A stretch of 64,000 nt of DNA from Alisma plantago-aquatica (taxonomy: Eukaryota > Streptophyta > Magnoliopsida > Alismatales > Alismataceae), in contig OY856411.1 of assembly GCA_963693085.1 (NCBI GenBank), positions 113,266,767-113,330,766 of the forward strand. The letters are read 5' to 3'. Every line of letters begins with the position of its first letter. The stretch's first letter is position 1. The position numbers and the translations under genes are program-made. The notes beneath the pieces are model-generated. The model was not told the origin of the DNA. It was given only the letters and a program-made list of their open reading frames with translations, and made no database searches. Positions 48,205 to 61,833 of this stretch are shown piece after piece.

Positions 48205-48479
48205 TTTAGGCAGCTACTAGGGAATAAATTTGAAAGCAAGGGTGTCTAGAAGTGATTAGGGTTCGAGGGCTGGCAAGATTTTCCTCTGCACCACTATCTT
48301 GGTTTATGAGGACTCTTGGATCCATATGATATCTGCCTGGCCTGAGCTAATATGGATTGTACGAAATAGCATACTTTTAGGCAATAGTATCCTTAGACAT
48401 TCTTTTCTCATCTACTCTCTTATACTCCTAGAAACCTAATATGATAACCTTGCCTTTTAGGAGAGTTGACTTGTTGACA

Positions 48480-49530
48480 ACATGAACAATAATAACAAAT
48501 CCAAAGGGTTCTTCCCAGAATGAATCTAGCAATTTGGACACCCCAGTGACACCACAAGGACATAGTGTAGTGAACCCTAACACCCCTGTCCTTACCCCAA
48601 AATAGGAGTTGGCCATGTTGTGCCAGGTACTCTCTTCTATCATGGTGGGGCAACTCACCACTGTTGCTGCCAATGCTAACAAGCTAAAGGAGTTTAGTTT
48701 GATGGACTTCATGAAGATGCAACTACCTTACTTCAAAGGAGAGAGTGAACCAAACATGGTTGACAAGGTAGATGATTGGGTTTTGGCCTTGGACTAGAAT
48801 TTCGAGGACATGGCATGTCCTCCTCACAAAAAAGTCTACTTTGCAAACTACGTGCTGGATGGATCGGCCCAAGTGTGGTGGAACAACATAGCCTGCACTA
48901 GAGACACAACCACCATGAATTGGGACTTGTTTCTCAAGCTCTTCACAAAGAAGTACATCTACTCGGCTTTCTTGAGTAAGAAGGAAGCCGAGTTCTACAT
49001 CCTTAAGTAGGGGGCATGAGAGTTGCCGACTATGTTCAATGGTTCCTACTGTTGGAACTCTATGCCATGAACCTTGATGCTGAGAGAAGATCGATCCTAT
49101 CCTAGATGGTCTGAGCTATCAGGTTGACTGAAACCTTGTTCCGCAACTTCCACTCACCTTCTAGCAAATGGTGGACAAGGCCTTGGCGATTGAATCTTAC
49201 CATGGATTCCAACCTTTAGGGAACAACAACAACAAGAGGAAGAATCATGGAGACAACCGTGGTCATGAGAGGTGCAATCAGTGCTCCCTCTACCATCCTC
49301 TTGGGAGGTTCCATGCCAAAAATGCTCCTACTTGAAAAGATGATCATATTGCACCTACCTACCATTAGTGCAACCAGGTTGGACATATTTGACCTTTTTG
49401 TCCCCAATTTCAGCAAGGACATGCTCTAGCCCAGTAGTTGCAACAACCACAACAGAACCCACCTCTGCAGAACAAAAATCATAACAGCAGCGACCACGTG
49501 TGAAGAGGCAAAATGGAAGGGTGTTTGCTC
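48480..49530 (+). pseudogene. gag: Gypsy gag
   Basis: This is the capsid protein. The clearest part is 48609-49010: FMKMQLPYFKGESEP, DKVDDWVLALD, then after a TAG at 48795, CPPHKKVYFANYVLDGSAQVWWNN and NWDLFLKLFTKKY, the Retrotrans_gag domain. A zinc-knuckle remnant (CNQVGHI then CPQF) lies at 49367-49415. Stops and shifts are spread through it. Non-functional. Confidence 0.85.
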
Positions 49531-49539
49531 TAAATGCTG

Positions 49540-52500
49540 AAGAAGTTGGAGAGGACAATAATGTCATTGAAGGTACCTTACATATCAATATGCATCCTAT
49601 CAAGGAACTTTTCGATTCTGGCTCTTCAGACACCTTCATGTCTTTTTAGCTTGCTTCCATGTTAGAGTTAGAATCTAAATACATGGACTAAGTATTAGAT
49701 GTAAAAACACCTAGTGGTAGGATCTGCTCTTCTCTTGCATCACTTCTTGAATAATAATTGAGGAAGCTGACTTCATTACAACTATTGGTTGTTTTATGAA
49801 TCAAGATGAAGACTGGGATGATTCTGTTATGGAAGCTAGAAGGAAAGGTCAAAGATCTATCTCATCTCAAACTCCCTACCTTGGACCTTTTTATACCAGG
49901 AAAGATGTTTCCTTTAGAATTTATACTGCTCGACATGTCTTCCTTTGATGTTATCTTGGGCATGGATTGGTTGAAGAAGCATGATGTAGCCTTATTCTGT
50001 CATGAAAAGAAAGTTAACTTGTGGCATCCTGATGGAGAGAGGCTATGTATCAAGAGTAGGAAGAGAGAGGATAAAAAATTCATCATCTCTGCCACCAAAG
50101 TTGAAAAATTTATCTCACAAGGGTGTATAGCATACTTAGCATCTATAGTTCTTGATGCCACACCTCCTGCTCTAGATCATATAGATGTGGTGAAGGAGTT
50201 TCCTAATATGTTTTTGAGGAGTTTCCCATATGGCCACCAACTCATGAGGTGGAATTTTCCATCGAGCTTATACCTGAGACTTTTCCAATCTTAAAGCCGC
50301 TTTACCGCTTGGCCCCTACTGAACTTGCCGAGCTTATGAAGCACCTTCAAGAGCTTCTTGACATGGGTTTTATCTACCCAAACATCTCACCTTGGGGAGC
50401 TCCTATCTTGTTTGTGAAGAAGAAGGATAGTTTGTTGTGGATGTGCATGAACTACCGCATGCTCAACCAAGCGACGATGAAGAATCTTTATCCCTTTCCT
50501 CACATCGATGACCCATTCGATCAACTGAAGTTAGCCATAATTTTTTCAAAGATGGACCTACGAAGTGGCTACTACCAGATGTGCATGAAGGATGAGGATG
50601 TAGTGAAGACAACATTCAAAACTCGCTATGGGCATTATGAGTTCCTAGTCATGTCTTTCGGTTGAAGTAATGTTCTTGTTGCTTTCATGGACCTGATGAA
50701 CCGAGTATTCCACCCTTACCTCAATCAATTTGTGGTGGTGTTCATTTATGATGATTTGTTTTACTTTGAGATGAAAGAACAACATTGTGAACACTTGTGG
50801 ATTGTGCTTAACGCACTGAGAGAAAACTAATTTTATGCTGCATCCTCAAAATGTGAGTTCTTGATAAAGGAAGTGATGTTTTTTGGTCATGTGATTTCTG
50901 TTGGACATATAGCTGTTGATCTTGCAAAGGTAGAAGATGTGACAAGTAGAAATCTCCAAGGAATCCCTTAAATATTCATAGTTTCCTCGGGTTAGCAGGT
51001 CACCATTGGAGATTCATCAAGAGCTTCTCAGAGTTGGCCTTGCCTTTGACCAAGTTGACATGGAAGGAGGTCAAGTTCTCATGGACAACTGAATGTGAGG
51101 ACAATCTACAGAAGCTGAAGGAGTGGTTGACATATGCACATGTTCTTTCCTTGCATGTTGAAGGCATACCCTATGTCATTTACACTGATGCTTCCAAATA
51201 AGGCTTAGGGTGTATCTTGATGCAAGAAGGTAGAGTGATCTCATATTGCCTACACATGATTTAGAGATAGATACCATTGTTCATGCTCTAAAAATATGGT
51301 GACACTATCTCTATGGAGTGAAGTTTGAACTCTTCTCTGACCTTAAAAGCTTGAGGTACTTGTTGAAACTAATAGATCTGAACCTGCAACATCATAGGTG
51401 GATGAAGTACCTTAAGGACTATGACCTTACCATCACCTATCATACCGGTAAAGCAAATGTAGTTGCAGATACTCTGAGTCAGAAGAAGGATCTTGTATGT
51501 GCTTCTATGAGCTATTTTGTGTGGAAGAATCTGTAACATGTTTCTAGTTGGCAACCTCAGCACATTGATTTAGTGGATGAAGATAAGCCATGCGTACACA
51601 TGCCTAGTTTGTCCATTACACCGACCTGGATCTCAGAGGTTGTAGATGCACAATTTGAGAGTTTTGAGCTTGAAGAGATGAAGGCCGTAGCAGAGAAACC
51701 ACAATCTGACTTCTGAATTGGAGTGGATGGTGCTATATGCTTCTGACATAGGTTGTGGATTCCTTATGTTGGTAATCTAAATCAGAAGGTTCTGAATGAA
51801 GCTCATGGGTCTAAGTACACGATTCATCTTGGAACAACAAAAATGTACAAGGACCTACGGAAAAGCTTATGGTGGAAGAAGATAAAGAATGACATAGCTT
51901 TGTTTGTTGTGTAATGTTTGACCTGTCAGCAAGTCAAGATAGACCAACAACAACATGGTGGTTTTATTTATCCACTTGAGATTCCAAAATGGAAATGGGA
52001 TAAGATTACCATGGACATTGTTACTAGCTTCCATAAGTTTAAGAAAGACTATGATTCTATTTGGGTAGTGATTGATCGACTCCCAAAGTCTGCCCACTTC
52101 TTGCCTTTCAAATCCACTTACAAAGTTGTTGATATGGCCCTGTTGTATGCTGAGTGGATAGTTCTTATGCATGGAGTTCCTAAAGTGATAGTTTATAATC
52201 ATGACCCAAAGTTTACATCCCAATTATGAAGTCATATTCAGGAAGAGATGGGGACTGACCTACGATTCATTACAACATATCATCTGTTAACTGATGGTCA
52301 GTCAGAAAGGACAGTGCAAATTCTGGAGGATTTGCTTCATGCTTGTGTGATGGATTGGGGAGGTGCTTGGGATAGCTATCTGCCATCAGATGAGTTTTCT
52401 TACAACCACAACTCCCAAGCTAGTGTTGGTATGTCATGTTTTGAATCTCCCTCTGGTAGACCTTGTCATTCACCTTTGCATTGGGGTGATGTTGGTGAAC

Positions 52501-53030
52501 GTTCTCTGGTAAAGACAAATGCTATGCTGATGGATAAATTTTATCTAATTAAGAAGTGTATGAAAGCTGCTCAAAATTGACAGAAGATGTATGCTGTCAA
52601 GAAGAGATCTAATGTTAGCTTATTAGTAGGTGACTATGTTTTCTTGAAGATCAAGCCTATACACTCTATTACTAGATCTAAAGCTAAAGGAAAACTGATT
52701 CCCCTCTATGTTGGACCATTTGAGATCTTGGATAAGGTTGTATATTGTGCATACCGCTTTGCTTTTCCTCCAGCCTATCATAAGATTCATAATGTGTTCC
52801 ATGTCTCTCTATTGAAGAAGTATGTGAAGGACCCTTCTCGTGTGCTTACTATTGAGCCTTTGGAGATTCATGAGATCTTGACATATGAGGAGCTACATGT
52901 GAAGATTCTGGAATCCCAAGTAAAGTAGTTGAAGAATAAGGAGACCGAGTTGGTGAAAGTTTTGTGGAAATATCATGGTTTGGAAGAAACTTTTTGCGAG
53001 TTTAGTGATGAGATGTTGTGAACTGGCACT
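49540..53030 (+). pseudogene. pol: Gypsy pol with C-terminal chromodomain
   Basis: Protease: ELFDSGSSDTF (49602-49635) keeps the Asp-Ser-Gly site; DVILGMDWLKKHDV lies at 49950-49990. RT 50250-50900: [53 protein letters not shown], and the catalytic box as FIYDDLFYF (about 50743). RNase H remnants run 51060-51500, with KYLKDYDLTITYHTGKANVVAD. Integrase runs 51780-52580, with WDKITMDIVTSFHKF, VIVYNHDPKF, TDGQSERTVQILEDLL. The tail 52587-52928 has GDYVFLKI, GPFEIL, FHVSLLKKYV. The chromodomain (LTYEELHVKILESQ, then LKNKE...LWKYHGLEE) is cut by TAG at 52926. Many further stops and shifts are present. The chromodomain would direct insertion to modified chromatin. Confidence 0.9.
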
Positions 53031-53083
53031 TATCTTTTTGTTTGAGTTTTCCAGGAAGAAATCATTTTTAATGGGTGGAGTGC

Positions 53084-56000
53084 TGTAACATACTAAATTT
53101 TGAATGTAGTCTCCATGTAACCCTTTTCCCTAAGTTTTCTTCTCATTTCTATTCTTTATGTCCTTGTTGATGAATTAGTGGAATTTATAATGGTTTGGTG
53201 AACACTTTTTCAATAATTATACCAATGGAAGGGTTTATTCACAAATACCTCATTGAAAGCTTATTTAAGGATCAAAAATGCAAAATCACCACTTAAGTGG
53301 AATAATGGTAAATAAATCGTGCTAGAAGTGTAAGGCCCAAAACCTTGCTTAATATGTTGAACAAGCTTAATTAACACAATTAAGTGCTCTAAACCTTAAT
53401 AAAACATTGTGAGGTGTTTTGAAACCATGATATAAGCTTAAGTTTCAAGTTTTGTCCAATTTGGATGCTTTTGTGCAAGTTATGAAATTTTTATGCACAT
53501 TTTGGAATATTTTGCAATTTACCCAATTGGGAGGTTTTCTTTGCAAATTGTCACATGACTTATGATCCTTAGATGTTGCCTTATCATTATCAAGCTTTTT
53601 AGGCCATGGGGTGCCTAGTTATACCTTGGTTTGGAGGTGTTTCTCTTCAAGGGAATTTTAGGGATTCCCCCCTTTATGGATGAGCCTATCTTTAAGAGTT
53701 ATCAACCAACGGGGGTGGTTTCTTTGTTTGGAGGTCGGTGGTGGGCCTTGAGAACCGACAATTTATGGCTAAGAAGTCTTGAGGAGATGTGGATAAGCTA
53801 TTTGCATGGCCATAGAAGCTCTAGGCTATGGACACATGGAAAGCTCCATGGACACCTCATGCTTGACTCTTTCCTTATCCATAAAGGCTTGCATGTTCAT
53901 GGGCACCCTTAGACATGGATACATGGAAATTAACTTGAGACCTCATGCTTTGCTTCTTCCTTATCCATAAAGGCTTGCATGACCATGGGCACCCTTAGAC
54001 ATAAATACATGGAAAGTAGCTTGGAAACATCATGCCTTGCTTCTTCCTTAACCATAAAGCTTTATATAGTCCTTCATTACCTCCCAACCAAAATATTTGA
54101 CCCATATCACCTCCCTAATACTTAGAACTTCGTCCTCTCTCTGTTTGGCCATGGAGGATATGTCCCAAGGTAGAAGAGGACGACATCTTGGTGAAGAAGT
54201 TCTTCTAGGGTTTCATCTAAGCTCATCTAGGGTTTCTAAAGTCACCATTTCGCATTTCCGACCAAGGCAAGTACATTTCTTCCCCTTCTCCTCTATTTTC
54301 CCTACTTTTATTCTTTCATCCTCCTTCCTCAAGGTCGGAATCCTAGTTTTCCATTGCAGAATTCCATCTAAAGCTCAAAAACTCTTCTTTCAATGCTCCT
54401 CTTACTTAGGGTTTGTATCCTTGAGAAGAAGGTGATTCTTGCTCGAGTTTGGAGCTTGTTCTTGGAGCTACCAACCCATCTTTCTCGAGTTTCCTACTGA
54501 TTGGGATCTGATCTTGTTCCAAGAGGCAAGTTATATATCTTTCTCCACGTTGATTGCTTATTATAAGCTTGTTAATTCATATTCTAATGCTTGAATGACG
54601 ATCTCCACCTTTAAATGATGTTCTTGTTTAGGGTTTTGTTTCTTTGGTATTATACTTTGTTACTAGCTCTAGACAAACCTGAAATGATTGGTACATACCT
54701 CCTAGGGTAAAGGATGACCTAGGACAAGTTTCGGAGGGCCAAATCATGGGCCGACCCTCTCCCTCTCTCTCTTCCTCGCTTGCAACTAAATTACTGACAT
54801 GCCATTTTCTGGTTGGTAAGAAATGGAAAATTCATATCTTTTAGGCTGCTCGTCCAAAATTAATAAAGCTCTATCTAATAAAAAATGCTTTTGAGGTCTG
54901 ATTTCAAGGTTTTCCAAAAGGTGTTTTTTGGAATATGATTATAATACATAAAATCCATAAAAATTACAACTTAATCACCTAACTCCAAAATTGACATAAA
55001 TATATGCTTTCTTGATAAGGAGAATCTAATTAGTCCAATGGTGAGAATTTTTAGAGTCTAAATACGGGTTATGTGAAAAAGGTCCAATCTTAGGGTTTCT
55101 ATGCAATAATGTGCGATATGTGCACTAATGAATGTTAATAAATTGAAATAGGCCAAAGTTGAACTTAGAACATCTAGAAGTGAAGGAACTGGGTATTTGA
55201 ACACATTAAAGAGGTATGTGCATTCTTACACCCTAAGTTGATAAATTTGCAAACCAAACCCTATATTCCCTAATGAGGAACTATATGAACCCTATTTTCT
55301 CTATTCATGATTCTTTTGCTAAATTGCCTAAAAAATTAGTATTGATATTCTATTTCTTGGGTCTTGTATCCCACTGCCATGTTTTAAATATATGATCCTT
55401 CTACTTTCCATAGTTTTTCTTAGCATGTTGATTTTACTAGACTATTTAGCTAATGTAGTTATACTTATGTACAATCACCCATAGATAGGGCACATGTTAT
55501 TTTTCCCTGGGTAATGTGTTATTCTCTTCCATATATAATTTGTGTAGGTGACTAGGAATGTGTTATTTCTCCACTCACCTATAGGTTGGGGTCCGATAGG
55601 TTCCTCAACCCTACTTAGTTAATGTAGTCAATATTAATTCTGCATGAACTTCCTTTACTATTTTAATGTTATTGCAAGCATCTATTTTGTTTATACCTCA
55701 TACTCTTGATCTCTCCATCTATTGATGAACTTATAGCCTTTAATTTCGTGTTATTTTCTTTCTTTTGTTCTGGTTCATTCATATTGTTAACACATACCTT
55801 GTTTTCTTTCCCTCTTGTTGGGTGATTTCCCAACCACCCAGATTTTGGACAAGGTGCTGAAGAAGATCAAGACAAATAGGATCAAGAGTAGATTCAAGAT
55901 TTGCTTGAAGTATGTCTAGGTTTCTAAAGCTATATCCTTTGTTTTCTCATCTTTTTCTTATGAAAAACTTATGTAGTGAACAATGATGAAAGCCATGTAG

Positions 56001-56160
56001 TAGCTTTAGTTTCTTTTCCTTTCTGCTACTATTGACATTATATATATATCTAGTGCATGCTTATTTACTTGGAATATTATACATGCATACCTCAATATTT
56101 ATTATCTTTGTGAAAAGATGGATGTTTTATATTTCCTTGAGGTGATCTCACCTCTGTATA
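53084..56160 (+). repeat. Right LTR, chromodomain gypsy element
   Basis: Partner of 45088-48188 with the same start, tandem block (53825-54060), TATA box (54061-54067) and overall order. It differs by scattered substitutions and short deletions. A long one at the end removes the ttcaaattttagtaaag-like stretch present at 48153-48169 of the left LTR. Confidence 0.92.
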
Positions 56161-57551
56161 GATGCATTCATGACGAATGAGTGGTTTATAAACTAATACT
56201 ACTGAATATAATGGGAATTGAATGTCATGATGATAATGATGATGGCGAATTAGGGTTTCTAGGCCAATAATCATATACATGTATAATTAGGGTTTTGAAA
56301 TCAATGTGTATATCTTGCTATGACTTAATTCATATAATATGGTCTAGATGTTCATAATAATCTAATGTCTTCAATCTGATGAGGATCCAAGTATTTTAAT
56401 TCAACTTGGGTAATAGTAATTTTAATACGTGTTGAGAGTCATAGATATGATAATTATTTTTTAGAAACTAATATAATTGTCATTTTGATCTTGAGCTGTA
56501 TAGTCAAATATAGTTTCTCTAAATGATCTAAAATGCTTTACCTGATATAGGGTTTCACTTGATGTCAAGTTAGGGGTTGTAACTCTTATAATACATTATA
56601 TATGATAATATTATGGTTTCGATCCTAACCCTAATATAAAAACTAAGATATCCTTATACCCTAAAATAAGCCACATTAGGTATAATTAGGATGATTTCAA
56701 TATGATGGTGACAATTTAGTATTTTACATACTTTCAGATCATCATGATTTATTATATGTGATTTGATGATTGGATTGCATAAAGTAATTAAAGTATGATT
56801 GCATGGTATGCATTGTTCTATGTTGAGGTACATAGTTATCTTATGAATAACCACATTATCGGTTGCCAATAGTTTGTCGGACAATTTTTGAATTATCCAT
56901 TCAAATAGCTATTGTGTTGAATTTTTATTTACTTTCTATTCAACTATTATGCTCAGATGAGTATGACATAATGAAAGTAGAGTACTCTGAACCATGGTTA
57001 CACCTATCAAAGGGTAATGCAAATAAGTCCAATGATGAACAATCATTATACTCAAGATGGTACACCAAGCATGGGTCAGAATATGTAATTAAAATGCTAG
57101 TTATTATTTGCAAGTATTTGATTGATGCATTATGTGCTATTATCTTACTTGGATACTATTTGGTTGCACAACATACACAATACAGAAATATAATGATCCG
57201 CGTATTTGATGGTCAACATTGTACGTAATTGCTACATATGAGATATCAAGACATGGTGATTCAGATGAAATTAGTGGAAGACATTAAAGTTAAGTCAAGG
57301 AGGATAGTTAGATACTTCTTCTCATATGTATCACTTATCATGTTGGAAATTCACGTAACTCCTTAGAGGAGCATCATTATTCATTTTGTCACTATTTTAT
57401 TCAATAAATGGAAATTATTTTATTCAATCAATGGGAATTATTCATTATTATTTATTATTTTCTAAATCTAGATCATGGAAAATTTAGATAATGGCTCTTG
57501 AATTTAAGACCCACCTTGATTATGGGACACTCAAAAGTTGGAGTTGTTACA
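56161..57551 (+). repeat. Possible LTR of another gypsy element (right part)
   Basis: The end of this stretch, gacccaccttgattatggga then gttggagttgttaca, has the style of a plant gypsy LTR end. The next bases hold tggtagtagagacc (57554-57567), a degraded tRNA-Met-type primer site. The leader after it (57640-57720) resembles that of the element at 48240-48300. No left limit or partner LTR was found. A 121-codon open frame at 56863-57228 has two hydrophobic stretches and no family I recognise. Confidence 0.4.
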
Positions 57552-57567
57552 TTTGGTAGTAGAGACC

Positions 57568-60500
57568 AAAATTTCGAAATAATATTGAATAGTTGATAAT
57601 TTAAAATAATCTTTATAATTATAAGGAAGATTATTAGGGCATAGTTAATGCTAATGGTGTCCAGAAAGGATCACAGTTTTGGGGGATGACAATATTTTCC
57701 TTCACACCATTAAGTTGGTAAATGGGGACTCCATTAGCCTATGTCATACATGGATGGATAGAACCAAGGGTTTGCCTGAAGTAAAAGTTGCTCTAAGTTT
57801 CTCATCTCTAATTACATCCACTTCTCATCTCTTTACTTAATAAACCCCAAAAGGCTCTTCCCTCATTATCTCATGTTAGGGTTTTAAAGAAGAATTAGGA
57901 TTAAGGAATCCTCCACCAATTAATGTATGATTAATGCTAAAAGTGTTTTATAGGTTTTTCCTTGCAAAGGTAAACCCTAGATGGAGCTAGGACTGGTTTA
58001 GAAAAACCCTAAATGGGTCAAGGGATATAAAAAACCCTAATGTGTAGGTTGTATTCCCTACCCTAACCCTAACCCTAATATGGGGAAATGGGTTTAACTA
58101 TGGGTAAAATTGTAACCCTACACCTATAAACCCTAGTTAGGGAAAATAGAAATAGAAAATGCAAATGGGTTGAGTGACCCAGTCCTAGTACCAGAAATGG
58201 GATATCATATTTTTCCATGCATGGAAGTATGTGGAGTAATGCATCCCTGCTACATGTAAATATTTGTGAATAAATACGAAACATAGGTAATCAATGGTTA
58301 TGTAAGATTAATATAAGACCCTCAACTCACTTTTAAGGGTGGTGTCCCAACATGGGGTGGGTCAACCCAAGATTTGGAAAAGACCTATGGGGTAGACATA
58401 TAACTAAACCATTGGGGCTAGGTTGTGGCTAGAAAGTCTCAGTAGTGAGTGAGACCCAAGAGGGGATCCACTCATTACTGTTGATAAACAAAACCCATTC
58501 CCTTTTAAACACACCAAAACGTATGAAGGAGGACATGGATTTTTATTTCTCAAATGCTTGATATGTAAATCATTTTGAGTAGATAACAATGGAAATAAAA
58601 ATATTACAACATCATTCTCATTACATCATGGTTCATTCCTCACCCATATGGGTGACATTACAATAATGAAGTTGCAAGTCAGACTAAGCTATGAGGACCA
58701 TTTGCAGAGGGAAGCCTGACTACTTCAAGCTATCCCAAGAGTCTAAGGGTGTGGTGCTAGATCCTCTTCATTATCCTCTCCTGCACTACCTGCACTTGGG
58801 TGGTTTTAGAACAACACCCATAATGGTGGAAGGAAATAGATAAGCTTATCAATACCAACTGGCATTTGCAAAAAAATCTTACATTGGGAAATTGATCCAA
58901 GGTCAAATCAAATAGTTGTTCCCTTTCAAAATAAGGAATGGAAGTAAGAGATAAGTCATACAAAAGAATGTTAAAGTTCAAGATTCATGGGGATTTAAAA
59001 GAAATAATATGTAGTCACAACACTAATTCTTGCCTTATATAATGTCATAAACACAAATATTAAGTTCACATGCATATTATAACATGACTAGTCTACCCAT
59101 GTGTAGGGATGAGACACTTCCACATACCGAACCTAAGAGGGAGGTTAGAGCACCCTGATCCTCTATATAAAGCATTTAAAATAGGTGAGAGGACTTGGGT
59201 CTAGGTGAGAGAACCATCACCTATATATATAAAGTTGAATGATGGGATCCAACCCCATAATGTACCACTATACTAGATACAACTAGTCAAATAAATCTAA
59301 CTTGCTTCATGAATCGAGAGGCAAGATATTTCAATTCATTTAAACTATGGTTCTAGTATAAATGAAAAAAATATAGTGATTGAAGAGACAATCAAGATTG
59401 ATAAGAAAAATTTTACACCATAAATATCAAAATAAATAAATCAACAAATAATATTTATTGAAGTGGATTTAAAGAGCACATATTCAATATTAAAATATTA
59501 GTATCATCGATGGGAATATGACTTTTATAATCACAACTTCATTTCCCAATTGAAGTAGGGATTGACAACAAACCTTAATTGGAAACCCTAGTCGTCATTC
59601 ATAAGAAGAAATACACATTTTAGACTCTCAAAGACCTATCTGTACAAATTGGGTAAATTTTAGGATTAATTAAGTTATATTAAAGGATGATACCCTAAAA
59701 GACAACTTATATAAAAGGTCAATTCTCCCTCTAAAAACCCTACCAATTGATAGTAATCATTTTTTGAAATCCCAAACATATTTTATATTATTTTTCTAAC
59801 CTACAGATTAATTTTTACATATATTTGAAGTTTACTATATTTATTGGAAAAAGAAAATCAAAGCCATCTCAAATGACTGCACTACCCCTACCTCATGCAT
59901 AAAAGGTAGGTGCATGATAGGGCGGTGCGAGTCATTAAATCAAGCATGATGTTAATTCAATTCAATGTGAGAGGATATATTTTCCCCTCAATAGCATGAC
60001 AAATAAAAATGAAAATAAGGACAATCATGTGAAAACACCAAGGGGGATCTTGCTCCTCCCCTTTTTTTGACATAGAGCTAAGAAATTCTGATCAAATGAT
60101 TGTCTATCATGAATCAAATCAGGCATCGATGGATAAAAACTATTTTTGAGAATTATTCTGATCTAGAGGAACCCTAGAACTGGCCTAGGGTGGCTGGAAG
60201 AACTCGCACAGTTTCCACCATGACCGTGGTAGCAAGATTCATCATGTGAATTCAAGAGGAAGATGCTTCCACACAAATTTTCTATTCCATAATGATTCTA
60301 TGCTATCAACTGCAACCAAAAACACTAAAACTAGATGAAAACATGCAAGGATGACCAAAGTCAAGTCAATAAATCACGTACAGGTAGTACGAATATGAAA
60401 AGTGGAAAATCAATATGCACCTCAATCATCAAACTGACATCATATGAAGCTTTATAGAGGTTTCCTAAAATGAACCGTTCCCTCATGTGGAAGGTCCTCC

Positions 60501-61833
60501 TCTGAAATAGTACCCTCAAGCTCCTTAGAGTAGAAATAGGGCCACCAAAGCTGGGGGGCTATCCACAGGGTGGATTTAGAGAATGAAGACAATTGATACA
60601 AATTTCTTAGGGTTCAATGATGGATAGGGGAAAGATTTATAATCATGTGAATCTCTAGGATTGTCGGGAGTCCCAGTGAAGGTAGAAATAGGGGAGGGAA
60701 AGAACCTAGATTTGCTAGACATGCTATGGTGAAGAGACTGTAATGAATATGAGTTCTATCTGTTCAATGGATTATAAGGTATATAAATGGAAGGTAAAGA
60801 GAGGATAAATCTAGAAGGTGCATGTGAGAGAGAAACTTGAGTCAAGGTATGAAACAACTGGGAACTTTTAGGCATTTGAATGAGGGTTGAAGATGACCCC
60901 TACATCTACGAGATCCCGATCCTGCGGATTGTACTGGAGTCCACATAAGTGACTATTTCTAGCATGTGACATCACAACCTAGGTCATGTTATCTTATTAT
61001 GTCACAGTTATAACAATAATAATCTTATTCCTATTAATGATATAATTAATTATTTCTGTATTAACTTCTTTTATTAAATTGAACCTTTAAACATTATCCA
61101 AACAAAGTGCAAACTGACATCCTACCTATTTCGACCATGTAGAATCCAACTTTTCACTTTAATTTATATTTTGATATTGTCTTTTATGAGTTTTTATAAA
61201 ACTAATATTTCTCCTTATTATCTAGAAGATTATCACTTTATGATGCCATTAACCTCAATGGTTATGATTCACAACTATAACAACATCATATTATCATGAA
61301 AAGAGTCTCATTACATTATCTTGCACGAAATCTAATATTTAAGTTAATAAATTCACTAGGTCCATGAAGTTAAAGATTAACTTAGACAAGGACAACAATA
61401 ATCATCCTTAATTCCATAAAACATATTATTAGTACATTTTGGGATGCTTTAAACCTATTTCAACCCATATTGGTTAGTTATGCAAGACTTAACTCATCTT
61501 AGTAATTCTTAACCCTTTCAAGCTTATAGGTATATAGTAGTGAAAGGTGTGATAATTATTGTATAAAGAATGAACTAAAACTTACATATTAGTTTATATT
61601 AATATATTTAATCCATGTAGGCGTGTATAAAGCTATGCTATAGTGGCTCAACATCTAAGTTCGTCAATATTCTAATTATTATATGAATCATGCATAGGTG
61701 AGGGTTGGTCAACCATGACTTATGATTTAGGTTTAATCACCAATACTCATCATATACACTCTATCAAACATATTCCAAGTATAGGTTTTGATTCTAGGAA
61801 TATGTATTAATCATCACTTAATGATCAATACAT
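57568..61833. other. Unassigned AT-rich retroelement-like DNA
   Basis: No coding domain is recognised. On the minus strand, the part 58400-60900 has the look of a gypsy LTR: a gtatataaatgg-type TATA box near 60780 would read leftward (ccatttatatac on the minus strand), and the text around 58440-58700 resembles LTR interiors. I found neither partner LTR nor primer site, so this stays a suggestion. A (CCCTAA)3-like run lies at 58057-58080. Confidence 0.35.

Larger units (their letters stand above)
45088..56160 (+). mobile_element. Ty3/gypsy chromodomain retrotransposon (Tekay/Reina-like)
   Basis: Long LTRs (45088-48188, 53084-56160) both begin tgtaacatact. A tRNA-Met-type primer site follows the left one, and ggtggagtgc (purine tract) precedes the right one. 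Internal order is gag, protease, RT, RNase H, integrase, chromodomain, which is the chromovirus layout. LTRs near 3.1 kb suit the Tekay group. No 5-bp target duplication can be shown, because the left flank is itself element DNA (44957-45087). Genes are broken. The right LTR ends ta instead of ca. Confidence 0.92.

Noticed and set aside
58057..58080. Interstitial telomere-like run of three CCCTAA units
   Set aside because: Too short to be more than chance in DNA already rich in ccctaa words; reported only as a note.
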